DNA of 64,000 nt from Bacteriovorax sp. BSW11_IV (GCF_000447755.1 NZ_AUNE01000002.1:32900-96899), one strand, 5' to 3'; counted from the stretch's first letter, positions 17,401 to 24,514 are shown. Program-made: numbers and translations. Notes: generated by a model from the sequence alone, not told the origin.

Positions 17401-18539
17401 GTAAGACTGATCGTCGCATATTTAGCGCCATCAGTACTTTCCATCTTTATTCCACCATCAACGGTGTCCATAGAAGATTTAATAGTTAGTCTTGCTGATG
17501 GAGTTGTTGTACCAATACCAACGTCACCTGTAGCACGATAGACATCACCAGAATTTTCTGTCCATAGATTTGTATTATCATCATTCCCACAGGCCACAAA
17601 AATGGGACCCGCTTGATATTTTAAAATTTGACCAGGAAGACATTCTGCTGCGAAATCAGAAAGCTGAATAGTGCCATCTGCTATCATGGCAGAAGTGATA
17701 CTTGGTATTCTTGCTATTGCAAAAACACCTGTTGTAATTTTAGCAGCGTCTAAATCATCAAGTCGAGTCGCAGGAAAAGTACCAGAGCCAATTTTGCTTG
17801 CATCAAGAAGTGGAATTCTTGCATCAGCAATTGATCCTGCAGTAATTTTTGAAGCATCGATATCGCTGCCAAGTTTTGCATTTGTTATACTTCCATTTTT
17901 TACTTCAAGTTCATTTGATACATTCACTCCAACAGTCACATCATCAAAAAGAACATTGATGGCCGGGCTTGTTGTAGGGTTTGTTACATTTGTTGCAATA
18001 CCTGAATTGACATCAGTAACAGTTCCAGATGCTCCACTGATATCTGTCGCACATGTTAAGTTTCCGCTAGCATCAAATTTTAAAACTTTCCCATTATCAC
18101 AAGTTCCACTAGTAATTTTCAAATGACGTAGTTCAATTGATGCATCTTCAACTTGCATGGCCTTTTGGGCCACAAGGGCAAGGGGAGTGCTATTAACTTT
18201 TTGTGCTGTATATGTATTAGAGCCTTCTGTTACTCTAATTTCTAATTTCTTATCACCAGTAACGGATTCAGAAATAATTGATGATAAATTTTTTGTATTA
18301 CCATCACATGTTGTGGCGTAATCAAATTCAACGTTGAATACACCATTGGCCAAGTTGACTGTAGGGAAATTGAGTGAACAGCGAACACTATCATCAACAA
18401 GAATATCGAAAGTTAATGAAACTGGTCCGGATAGTGGCGCACCATTCGAAGGTTGAACTAATCGACCAGAGTAAGAAATTTTCTCACCCGCCAGTGCAAC
18501 ACTCGATAATAGAAATAATGTTAGCGCCAAAATTCTCAT
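14463..18539 (-). CDS. giant exported fibre/adhesin, paralogue 3, with S74 self-cleaving chaperone
   Basis: About 1358 residues from the ATG at 18539 (MRILALTLFLLSSVALA is a clean signal peptide); a TTG four codons upstream is the only in-frame alternative. It has the shared N-terminal domain (KISYSGRLVQPSNGAPLSGP), the ASARI/ATRLDDLDAAKI region and GDVGIGTTTPSARL shaft repeats. Unlike the other two fibres it ends in a peptidase S74 intramolecular chaperone: TTSDRRLKKNI, then YGFIAQEVEEIFPELV and YANLVAPVVEAVKELNDKV, followed by a C-terminal coiled coil of about 45 residues. In S74 proteins (endosialidases, T5 fibres) the chaperone folds the trimer and is cut off at the Ser of the TSDxRLK motif, here about residue 1234. 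The gene is coupled to the fibrinogen-like gene downstream and preceded by the Ser-rich protein gene and its terminator. Confidence 0.88.
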   Translation of the reverse strand: MRILALTLFLLSSVALAGEKISYSGRLVQPSNGAPLSGPVSLTFDILVDDSVRCSLNFPTVNLANGVFNVEFDYATTCDGNTKNLSSIISESVTGDKKLEIRVTEGSNTYTAQKVNSTPLALVAQKAMQVEDASIELRHLKITSGTCDNGKVLKFDASGNLTCATDISGASGTVTDVNSGIATNVTNPTTSPAINVLFDDVTVGVNVSNELEVKNGSITNAKLGSDIDASKITAGSIADARIPLLDASKIGSGTFPATRLDDLDAAKITTGVFAIARIPSITSAMIADGTIQLSDFAAECLPGQILKYQAGPIFVACGNDDNTNLWTENSGDVYRATGDVGIGTTTPSARLTIKSSMDTVDGGIKMESTDGAKYATISLTNAGDLRFYNNSSSVANSMRLTETGNVGIGLSTPSKKLDVNGGIKGTELCIGADCRTAWPSNTTGTVTNIATGAGLTGGPITSTGTISVATGGITDTMVASGISASKLTTGTLPDAQLSSNVTKLGSTIENSEIVGPIDWAKISKTGAVASDVGAVPTARTVTAGTGLTGGGALSSDITLNADPTAINYWIKSTNDLYYNTGKVAIGTTSIENALTIAGADHQDDGPIIHLRGSGINQVEGGRIRFTEGNGTYQGTYIHYDASSTNLLHIGAHDSSDKDITKDINALTIRRNNGYVGIGTDTPEYRLHVENNPAIINSRSSDNVNGSHLQLRKSRGTVDARTIVQNNDEIFTLWGQGYDGDQYHNVARIVGHIDGVPGDNDMPGRLEFRTTPDNSTIEQTRMVIKSDGKIGIATVTPTQALDVNGTVKATAFIGDGSGLTGLNASSSSNTGNAVITADSDANATGDILFNTGASTKMTIKNDGKIGIGTTSPSSMFHISGTTPAMDFTDTDTGVDHSILAQSANGGFNIQVDKNNENALSYFGVQVGGVDTLRINKAGDTGIGTNTPTDARLHVFKTTSMGSIGAMNTAGAVVRIQENATGPNMFFDGNTIVTDHQIMIGNTVAQPMSLFTNDTKRMTITATGDVGIGTESPSADLEVIGVARVSNATGSGTAIRLSPAEDISALNPGTTTTNGGVIQGPTNASFIMDLRNNNTDDAFAIRYSSGNTASVDSIGLMMNGAGNVGIGTTTPSAKLEVKSSTGSTRLTGEGVEIYRNPATTPTDTAGYIDFKDNTADDYDMRLHFNSTLDGMSFKSRANLNIMQIGNNGKVGIGVAAPSEQLEVANNVKATSYLTTSDRRLKKNIHPIDSALDKVLRLRGVSFVWKKNDLKTYGFIAQEVEEIFPELVVTDETSGYKAVKYANLVAPVVEAVKELNDKVEGYERKIASLEEENEVLKEKIELQNKAMQSILERLDNLEKGQ
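17516..18494 (-). repeat. fibre N-terminal coding block, copy 3
   Basis: Third copy of the N-terminal fibre block, more diverged at its 5' end (residues 20-120) than in the DLDAAKITTGVF to WTENSG part. Confidence 0.8.
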
Positions 18540-18586
18540 TAGTTCTGCCAATATAGTTCAGTTAAGTTAATTTAACTGCATTGTCT

Positions 18587-18594
18587 TTATCGGT
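18587..18594 (-). promoter_or_regulatory. sigma-28-like -10 element of fibre 3
   Basis: ACCGATAA matches 7 of 8 bases of the FliA -10 consensus and is followed by a GCAGTTAA also found downstream of the fibre 1 and 2 promoters. The -35 side is poor; instead an inverted repeat CCCTTAATAAGGG (18604-18616) lies there and may be an operator. Confidence 0.4.
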
Positions 18595-18700
18595 AATTAT
18601 AGGCCCTTAATAAGGGATCATGATGATAACTTAATGTTGTCGTTGTAAGTGTTTGTAAATTAGAAATTATTTTGGTCCAATCTTAAGAGATAAAAGCGAA

Positions 18701-18722
18701 AATGCCTGTTAAAACAGGCATT
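18701..18722 (-). terminator. intrinsic terminator after the Ser-rich protein gene
   Basis: Perfect inverted repeat AATGCCTGTT / AACAGGCATT around a very short centre; on the minus strand it is followed by TTCGCTTTT. It lies just past the stop at 18732 and separates this gene from the fibre 3 promoter. Confidence 0.7.
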
Positions 18723-18731
18723 GGCCTTCGC

Positions 18732-20189
18732 TTAATTTAAGATATTTAAGGCCCCTGATTCTAGATATGCTGTCACGTTTGATGTATCAACGCCGCTACC
18801 TGAAGCGCCCGCGCCAAAGTGGCCGTAGCTGTTGAAGTGACCTTGAAATTCCATATGGCCGTTACCGTTAACAGGAACCGAACCTGTTGAAGAGTTGAAA
18901 TCCATTAGATAATCAAAGTCACTAAGTACGATGATATCAGTTGAACATGAATATAAGTGAGAGTCTTCATAAACAGTATTTTCAATTAAAGAAACGATGT
19001 AATTTGGTCCATAGCTTAACTCTCTTTTTACATCACTCAAAACATAGGCCCCACTTAGAGAAGCAAGGTCGTATTGGTCAGCATTACCATCATTATCAAT
19101 ATCAAGACCAACTGTTGCATGATCGTTATTTTCTGAAATCTCAGAACACGTACTTCCCGTTGGGTCGCTTGGTAAATTATAAAATCTCATATAGTGATCA
19201 CTCTCACCAAAGTCAGTGGAAGTTACATTAATACTTAGGGCCTCTGTTGTTTGTAGGTATCTTACGTTTGGAGTAACAGTAAGGTCTGGAACTTGTGAGT
19301 CTACAGTATATGTATAATCGATTTTATCTAGGAATGAGCCGTTAGCGCTTTGGCCAGCAATTGATAGACAGTAATTTCCATCTCCAGATGAAATAGGAAA
19401 TGAACTTGAATAAAGTTGTCCACCTGAAGTTGGATCACAACAACTTCCATTTCCAATACAGTAATAGATTCCAGCAACATCTTGACCTGATAAAGTAATT
19501 GTCGGAATTTGTGAATATGTACCAGAGGCCTTGTCTGCATAAAAAGATGGGTCTAAAGCTTCCGATGGAGATGGAATATTTCCACCGCTAGAGCTAGTAG
19601 AACTATCTCCTGATGAAGATGAAGAACTGTCACTTTCTGTTGTTGTCGTTGATGAGACCGTCTGTCCACAGTTTTGTCCACATCCTGATACTGCTTCTGA
19701 ATCACCTGCAGCAAAACTTCCTTCATTACTTGGAGAAGAGCTATTTGAAGAGCTTCCGCTATCTCCAAGAGATGGTGCAGATGAATCAGAAGAAAATGAA
19801 GAAGCAGATGAAGAAGGAGAAGAATAACTTGAACCACTTGAAGAAGATGAAGAAGGACTAAAACTTGAACCTATTGATGAAACATTCTCTGGCTCATAGG
19901 CCTCACTTTGTTCTGAGGCCAAGTCTTGAATATTATCATTACTTCTTGTTGGTGATTCATTTACTGAACTTGGGGCACGATTTGCTTGATTGGCCACAAC
20001 GGGCTTTTTACTCGTATTATCATCCCAATACTTTTCAGTATCATAGTCTTTGTAATCCTTTTCGATACTCTCTTTCTTATCAACTTGCGCAACTTCTGGA
20101 ACTTCTGGTCGAAGAAGGAAAGGGAGTACTAAAGTCGCAACGACTGTTAGTGATGTAATGGGAAATTCTTTAATTGTTTTTAAAATCAT
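18732..20189 (-). CDS. membrane-anchored Ser-rich extracytoplasmic protein
   Basis: About 485 residues from ATG 20189; a TTG three codons upstream is in frame, but the leader-element spacing favours the ATG. One hydrophobic segment near the N-terminus (ITSLTVVATLVLPFLL) is followed by a charged stretch, then a long low-complexity Ser/Gly/Pro-rich linker (about residues 75-215), then a Cys-containing beta-rich region (about 215-350: YYCIGNGSCCDPTSGG) and a C-terminal domain with Asp/Asn-rich DIDNDGNADQYD, which looks like a calcium-binding loop. I do not recognise the family. The arrangement (anchor, flexible Ser stalk, globular head) suits a surface-exposed protein. It shares promoter type and leader element with the fibre genes immediately downstream, which implies common regulation. 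An intrinsic terminator follows directly. Confidence 0.7.
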   Translation of the reverse strand: MILKTIKEFPITSLTVVATLVLPFLLRPEVPEVAQVDKKESIEKDYKDYDTEKYWDDNTSKKPVVANQANRAPSSVNESPTRSNDNIQDLASEQSEAYEPENVSSIGSSFSPSSSSSSGSSYSSPSSSASSFSSDSSAPSLGDSGSSSNSSSPSNEGSFAAGDSEAVSGCGQNCGQTVSSTTTTESDSSSSSSGDSSTSSSGGNIPSPSEALDPSFYADKASGTYSQIPTITLSGQDVAGIYYCIGNGSCCDPTSGGQLYSSSFPISSGDGNYCLSIAGQSANGSFLDKIDYTYTVDSQVPDLTVTPNVRYLQTTEALSINVTSTDFGESDHYMRFYNLPSDPTGSTCSEISENNDHATVGLDIDNDGNADQYDLASLSGAYVLSDVKRELSYGPNYIVSLIENTVYEDSHLYSCSTDIIVLSDFDYLMDFNSSTGSVPVNGNGHMEFQGHFNSYGHFGAGASGSGVDTSNVTAYLESGALNILN

Positions 20190-20195
20190 AACCGT

Positions 20196-20211
20196 CAACC
20201 TACGTGCAACT
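20196..20211 (-). promoter_or_regulatory. conserved leader element before the Ser-rich gene start
   Basis: AGTTGCACGTAGGTTG on the minus strand ends 6 bases before ATG 20189. This is the same distance as in the fibre genes, and is the reason for preferring that ATG over the TTG at 20198. Confidence 0.5.
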
Positions 20212-20239
20212 AATCGGTAAATAAGAGTTAATTTCTTTA
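20211..20239 (-). promoter_or_regulatory. sigma-28-like promoter of the Ser-rich protein gene
   Basis: On the minus strand TAAAGAAA, 13 bases, ACCGATTA. The -35 is the closest of the four to the FliA consensus; the spacer is one base longer than in the fibre 1 and 2 promoters. Confidence 0.45.
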
Positions 20240-20459
20240 GTATTCTTGATCATTTTTCTTAATAAAACTAAATCAGACGTGATTCTCTATATTTAAGTAC
20301 TGCAAAGGAGGGTTTCTTAATCCAAATTGTGTCAACTTTTTGTGACAATTGTTTGGCCTCAAGATATTGCCTAAAGTTTCGACATTGTTCGCCAGATTAT
20401 ACGCTTTTCATTTGAAAAAGAAGGAAATAGTTGGTCACTAATTTGCATTGTTAATTTCT

Positions 20460-21512
20460 ATGTATCGCATACTTGTCCTTCTATTCATCTCAATTTGTTC
20501 CATGGATTGTTTGTCCATAGAAGTCTTCTTGTGGAAACAATTCCCAGATTCTGTTCCTATTGTAATGGCCAAGAAAGAGGGAGAAAGTCCTAAAGAAGCA
20601 ATTGATCGCTATTTTAAAAAAATAAATTCAACAAAGAGTCTTAATGAACTTGTCGCGAAAAGTGATATTCAAGATTTTGTAGATGAAGTAGGTGAATTAC
20701 AATTTCAATATGGAGAGTTTCAAGATTTTAAACTGACCCATGAGCGAATCAACTTCATTGTTGTAACTAACGAACTAAGAGAAATGTATACGGCGCCTTA
20801 CAACTCACGAATTCAAAATGTGAGTGCGCGATTAAAAAAGTACGGGGCCGATGTGGTTATGCTTCCTGTCGTTCACGATTTAGGACTAAACGCCATTGAA
20901 GCAAAAGAGTATAGAGCAATACTCTTTCAATCTTTTGATGCTGATTTAGTTCTCGGCGGTGATGATATTGATCCCTATCTCTATGGTGAGAAAAAAACCT
21001 ATGCAAAAAATCCAATACGAAAAAGAGACGTTAGCGAATTAAAGTTTGTAAGAGGTTTTATAGAGGCAAAAAAAGGGATCTCATTTGGAATATGTCGAGG
21101 CCATCAAATGTGTGCTGTCGCCAATGGGAAAAAACTCTATCAAGATATTCAAATTGAAAAAGATGCACCAGCACATCATGTAAAAGGTGAGCATCCAATT
21201 CTCATCGACAGAAGTTCAGATACATTCTCTATGTTTGATTATGAAGAGATAACTGTAAATTCATTACACCACCAAGAAGTACAAGTTTTGGATGATGATC
21301 CCGATTACAAAATTACGGCAAAAAGTTTAGATGATATTCCAGTAGTCGAGGCCCTCGAGTTTAGAGATGGCATGGGAGTGACTTTACAATTTCATCCTGA
21401 ACTTATGTATGATGATATCGGAGAGAAGATTCTTGAGCGCTTTGTACTTCTTGCAAAAAGAACAAAGGCCCAAAGATCATCTTGTTATAATTTTATAGAT
21501 TTATTTCGCTAG
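20460..21512 (+). CDS. exported class I glutamine amidotransferase-like protein (peptidase C26 / gamma-Glu hydrolase type)
   Basis: About 350 residues from ATG 20460; a TTG four codons upstream is in frame, and no good Shine-Dalgarno serves either start. A signal-peptide-like N-terminus (MYRILVLLFISICSM) precedes the class I amidotransferase fold: GGDDIDPYLYGE, the nucleophile elbow FGICRGHQMC (Cys), a HHVKGEHPI and NSLHHQEV pair, and the catalytic His-Glu in LQFHPE. The GGDDIDP and HHQ motifs are typical of gamma-glutamyl-GABA hydrolases (PuuD type) and gamma-glutamyl hydrolases. A periplasmic location would be unusual for PuuD, so it may cleave gamma-glutamyl links such as those in peptidoglycan or glutathione (inference). 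The 3' end overlaps the convergent transporter gene. Confidence 0.75.
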   Translation: MYRILVLLFISICSMDCLSIEVFLWKQFPDSVPIVMAKKEGESPKEAIDRYFKKINSTKSLNELVAKSDIQDFVDEVGELQFQYGEFQDFKLTHERINFIVVTNELREMYTAPYNSRIQNVSARLKKYGADVVMLPVVHDLGLNAIEAKEYRAILFQSFDADLVLGGDDIDPYLYGEKKTYAKNPIRKRDVSELKFVRGFIEAKKGISFGICRGHQMCAVANGKKLYQDIQIEKDAPAHHVKGEHPILIDRSSDTFSMFDYEEITVNSLHHQEVQVLDDDPDYKITAKSLDDIPVVEALEFRDGMGVTLQFHPELMYDDIGEKILERFVLLAKRTKAQRSSCYNFIDLFR

Positions 21513-21950
21513 AGTAATTAGCGTAACTGAAAGACCTGCACTTAGGATTCCTAAGATTTTCATAGTATTTACGGGAATTTTCTCAACATATAGATCCCAT
21601 AAAACACCGGCAATCATTTGGGCGGCAATGAGTCCGACAGTAACTTTAACGGCCCCAATTTTATAAATCCCCCATGGAAGACCAATAACAAAGAGGAATC
21701 CGAAAATTCCCGGTACGATATACCACCACTTGAAATTAGTGATTGATGATTTTAATTGGAAAAATGACGGAAAGCTCTCTGGAGTCGTTTTTATAGCAAT
21801 TAATAAAATCGTACTGGCCAAAAGCGTGATAAGATTACCAAATAGGGCCGTAGTCGTTAGACCTAAGTCATTAGACATATTTCTATTAAGTCCTGCTTGT
21901 AAAATTCCAACTGTTCCCAAAAGAAGGGGGATAAGAAGAGCTGCGTTCAT
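21501..21950 (-). CDS. YdcZ-type (DUF606) DMT-superfamily membrane protein
   Basis: A 149-residue integral membrane protein with five hydrophobic segments (about 1-18, 33-55, 75-96, 101-118, 130-148). The motif LQAGLNRNMS near the first helix and the WYIVPGIFGFLFV segment match the YdcZ/DUF606 half-size members of the drug/metabolite transporter superfamily, which usually act as dimers or as pairs of genes; only one is present here. Substrate unknown. It lies 9 bases after the stop of the methyltransferase gene and belongs to the same minus-strand unit. It overlaps the convergent amidotransferase gene by 12 bases. Confidence 0.7.
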   Translation of the reverse strand: MNAALLIPLLLGTVGILQAGLNRNMSNDLGLTTTALFGNLITLLASTILLIAIKTTPESFPSFFQLKSSITNFKWWYIVPGIFGFLFVIGLPWGIYKIGAVKVTVGLIAAQMIAGVLWDLYVEKIPVNTMKILGILSAGLSVTLITLAK

Positions 21951-21959
21951 ATATATTTC

Positions 21960-23213
21960 CTAGTTAACTTTTAGTAATAAACCTTTCAGATAATCTCCCT
22001 CAAAGAAACCACTTGTACGTGGGCAATCATCAGTAAGATTAAATTTCTTTTCAATCACAACTTTTCTTTTCACTCTTTCATCAAGGATCTTATTTATTTG
22101 TCCTTCGAACTTTTTCCAAGTGATATTATGTGTGTTTAAGAAAATAAGAATATGCCCACCATTCTTTGTCAAGCGTACAAGTTTTGGCAATAGGGCCTCG
22201 TAACTCTTAAATGAAGTCGACATTTTTTTACCGTCACTTGAAGCACTTGGTGGATCACAAACGATGAATGAAAAAGTTTTCTTTTCAGCAAGAAAGTCTT
22301 CAACGGCCACTTCAACGGGAGCTTCAATATTTTGATTCAATCCTTCAAGGTCTGGATTAAGGGCGATATTTTCATCTAGCCATGAAAGATACTTTCCAGA
22401 TAGATCAACACTATAAGTTCTCTTTGCCCCGCACTTTAGTGCAAAAAGTGAATAAGCTCCTGTGTATGAAAATAGATTTAAAACATCTTCAGCATTTTCA
22501 AAATAAGGGGCCATTTTCTTTCTTATTGCAGACATGTCAGTGTAAATTCCAAAATCATAATTCTTATCGATAATTATTTTGTAGTTCACACCAAATTCTT
22601 GAATTGTTTTTTCAGCTTCAAGAGGTTTACCAATTTTACTTAAATGGATTTTTTGAATTTTTGATCTTTGTGAGAAAGTTCTCTCTTGAAGACAAATAGA
22701 GAATTTTTTCCCAGGGAAATAGGCCGTTAATGCCACTTCGATGGCCGTCACAAGAAATCCTTGAAGGGCATACCAAAAGTTTGCATAGTACTGAACCAAA
22801 ACAGTATCACCAAGAAGTTGCACCATAACACCTGGAACTCTATCTGCCTCACCAAAGACAAGATAATAGTTATCGCGCTCATTGCTTTGAATGAGTTTTT
22901 CTCTTCTTGAAAATGCTTCTCTAATTCTATTTTTTAAATCATCTGGGAAGTGCTTAACCGCTTCTACAAATGGAGGCTTTGTCGTCCATACACGTGCCTT
23001 TACTTGCTTGTGATTTGGATCATGTAATAGAAGTGAGTTCTCTGTATCTTTTCCATTTGTTCCAATAAGAAAAGTTCTATCCTCAGGAAAGCGTGCCGTA
23101 AAACTATCGGCCGTCACCCACGGGTGTCCTTTTTTCATGTATTGAATGGTCATAGTGTGAAGCTGGACCCTTGGATAAGGTCTTTGCAAAATTTCTGGCA
23201 AGTACTGGGCCAT
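21960..23213 (-). CDS. class I rRNA large-subunit methyltransferase (RlmI-like)
   Basis: The 417-residue product has an N-terminal PUA-like RNA-binding part (RVQLHTMTIQYMKKGHPWVT, typical of RlmI/RlmK), a middle domain with YLVFGEADRVPGVMVQLLGD, and a Rossmann methyltransferase domain: VLNLFSYTGAYSLFALKCGA (SAM-binding loop), then VDLSGKYLSWLDENIALN and the catalytic-region FIVCDPPSAS. RlmI methylates a cytosine (C5) in 23S rRNA; the exact target here is not shown by the sequence. The protein is somewhat longer than E. coli RlmI (about 396). The ATG at 23213 follows the stop of a small coiled-coil gene, so the three minus-strand genes from about 23503 to 21501 probably form one operon. Confidence 0.75.
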   Translation of the reverse strand: MAQYLPEILQRPYPRVQLHTMTIQYMKKGHPWVTADSFTARFPEDRTFLIGTNGKDTENSLLLHDPNHKQVKARVWTTKPPFVEAVKHFPDDLKNRIREAFSRREKLIQSNERDNYYLVFGEADRVPGVMVQLLGDTVLVQYYANFWYALQGFLVTAIEVALTAYFPGKKFSICLQERTFSQRSKIQKIHLSKIGKPLEAEKTIQEFGVNYKIIIDKNYDFGIYTDMSAIRKKMAPYFENAEDVLNLFSYTGAYSLFALKCGAKRTYSVDLSGKYLSWLDENIALNPDLEGLNQNIEAPVEVAVEDFLAEKKTFSFIVCDPPSASSDGKKMSTSFKSYEALLPKLVRLTKNGGHILIFLNTHNITWKKFEGQINKILDERVKRKVVIEKKFNLTDDCPRTSGFFEGDYLKGLLLKVN

Positions 23214-23215
23214 GA

Positions 23216-23503
23216 TTATTCCTGAATTTTTTGTTTAAGCTCTTCTAGTTCTTCTAGCGTATCTTCAGTGAGAAGAAGAAGTTGGTTCGTTAATAGAAAG
23301 GGATCGTCGAATTGAACAATTTCTAAAGTCTCAAGTGACACTTTTTGCTCTTCAGTGATCTTTGAGTAAGGGTCAATCTCATGGCACAACTTTTTTAATA
23401 GCTCTGCTTTGTTCTCAAGTTCGAGAATTCTTTTTTCGGGTTCATTGTTAAGAAAGAATTTTCCGCCATTGAGGATATGTGTTGTGTCATTAAATGTACT
23501 CAT
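23216..23503 (-). CDS. small acidic coiled-coil protein, unknown
   Basis: About 95 residues from ATG 23503; a GTG at 23530 would add nine. The protein is Glu/Leu-rich with predicted coiled coils (EKRILELENKAELLKKLCHE and the C-terminal EDTLEELEELKQKIQE) and has no signal or membrane segment. I do not recognise it. It is the first gene of the unit that includes the RlmI-like methyltransferase, three bases upstream of that ATG. Its start lies about 80 bases from the start of the divergent T2SSF-like gene. Confidence 0.55.
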   Translation of the reverse strand: MSTFNDTTHILNGGKFFLNNEPEKRILELENKAELLKKLCHEIDPYSKITEEQKVSLETLEIVQFDDPFLLTNQLLLLTEDTLEELEELKQKIQE

Positions 23504-23582
23504 AGGCCCATTCTCTTTGATGTTACTCACTCAGTCAATATATATGGCCCGCCTTTCGCATAAGAGGTCACAGAGGTGGATG

Positions 23583-24461
23583 ATGTTGATATTTCTTATA
23601 ATGTTAATTGGTGCATTGTGTCTTTTTGAGTTTAGCTCAATTCTTTTTATATTCAATTATTTAAGGGATTTTTTCGGTCATGAAAAGAAGGCCCGACTCC
23701 TTGAGCAAGAATTAACTCGTCGAATATTCTTGTGGCACAAGGGTGAAGTTGGGCAAAATAATAAGACCATTCAGTATGGTTTTTATACCGAATTAATTGA
23801 GATGTCCTCACTCGTCGCTCGTACATTTGGTGCCGACATATCTTCTTTTCTTAAACAAACTAAAGCAGGGCTAAAGACGTGGGTGAAAATAAAAAAGAAA
23901 ATCAACTCACAGATTGCTTCCTCACTAATGCAAGCAGCGATCTCAATCGTTTTTATTCAAGTTTTTATGAAAGCTGCACTCTATGTTTTAAAAGGTCGCA
24001 TAAGTTTTAGTACAACTGGCTTTTTGATGTATCAGCTGGCCGGTATGGTGGTATTTACTATCGTTTGTATTTTTCTCACATACCGTAAAGAACAGGTATT
24101 CGCTCCTTGGTTTCTTAAAGTTCACTCTTTCAAATTGCTAACCGATGTTGGTCTCGATGTAGATAGCACTATTGAAAAATCTCAGATTAATACGCTTTTG
24201 GCCCAAAAGGGGAGAGACAAGGCCCTCGATTTATTAAGAGAGCAGATGAATACACATATTATGCGATGGAAAGATGACGGTATGGAAATTGCCGCTCCAT
24301 TAGCGGAATCGCTAAATGATTTATGGGAAACTTATGAAAGGGACATGGAGCTTTTGGCCAAACGTCTTGAAGTCGCAAAGTTTGTATTTTTGTGTTTATT
24401 TGCACTGCTTCCATATTTTGCCATGATGCTCAGTTTCTTTGGCTCGTTGTTATTTGTCTAA
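23583..24461 (+). CDS. T2SSF/TadB-TadC-like pilus inner-membrane protein (probable)
   Basis: About 292 residues from ATG 23583, which has AGAGG six bases upstream; in-frame ATGs at 23580 and 23544 are possible. Layout: an N-terminal membrane helix (MLIFLIMLIGALCLFEFSSI), a basic cytosolic helical stretch, two central membrane helices (about 150-210), a second cytosolic helical domain of about 80 residues, and a C-terminal helix ending FFGSLLFV. This is the topology of the GspF/TadB/TadC platform proteins of type II secretion and Tad pili. The Tad locus 3 kb away lacks both tadB and tadC, which supports the guess, but overall similarity visible by eye is low. A terminator follows the gene. Confidence 0.45.
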   Translation: MLIFLIMLIGALCLFEFSSILFIFNYLRDFFGHEKKARLLEQELTRRIFLWHKGEVGQNNKTIQYGFYTELIEMSSLVARTFGADISSFLKQTKAGLKTWVKIKKKINSQIASSLMQAAISIVFIQVFMKAALYVLKGRISFSTTGFLMYQLAGMVVFTIVCIFLTYRKEQVFAPWFLKVHSFKLLTDVGLDVDSTIEKSQINTLLAQKGRDKALDLLREQMNTHIMRWKDDGMEIAAPLAESLNDLWETYERDMELLAKRLEVAKFVFLCLFALLPYFAMMLSFFGSLLFV

Positions 24462-24483
24462 ACATCCGAATATTATTGAAAAC

Positions 24484-24514
24484 TGGCCCTCTCTATAATA
24501 GGTTAGAGGGGCCA
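24484..24514 (+). terminator. intrinsic terminator after the T2SSF-like gene
   Basis: TGGCCCTCT and AGAGGGGCCA form a stem with one bulged G and are followed by TTATTTTTAAT. It isolates the upstream gene from ettA. Confidence 0.65.

Noticed and set aside
1277..18539. Prophage origin of the tail-fibre-like genes
   Set aside because: No capsid, terminase, baseplate, integrase or lysis genes occur nearby, and each fibre has its own signal peptide, which phage fibres lack.
20331..20356. Near-palindrome TTGTGTCA..TGTGACAA in the divergent region as an operator
   Set aside because: The arms pair only at their outer four bases, so the symmetry is too weak to claim a binding site.
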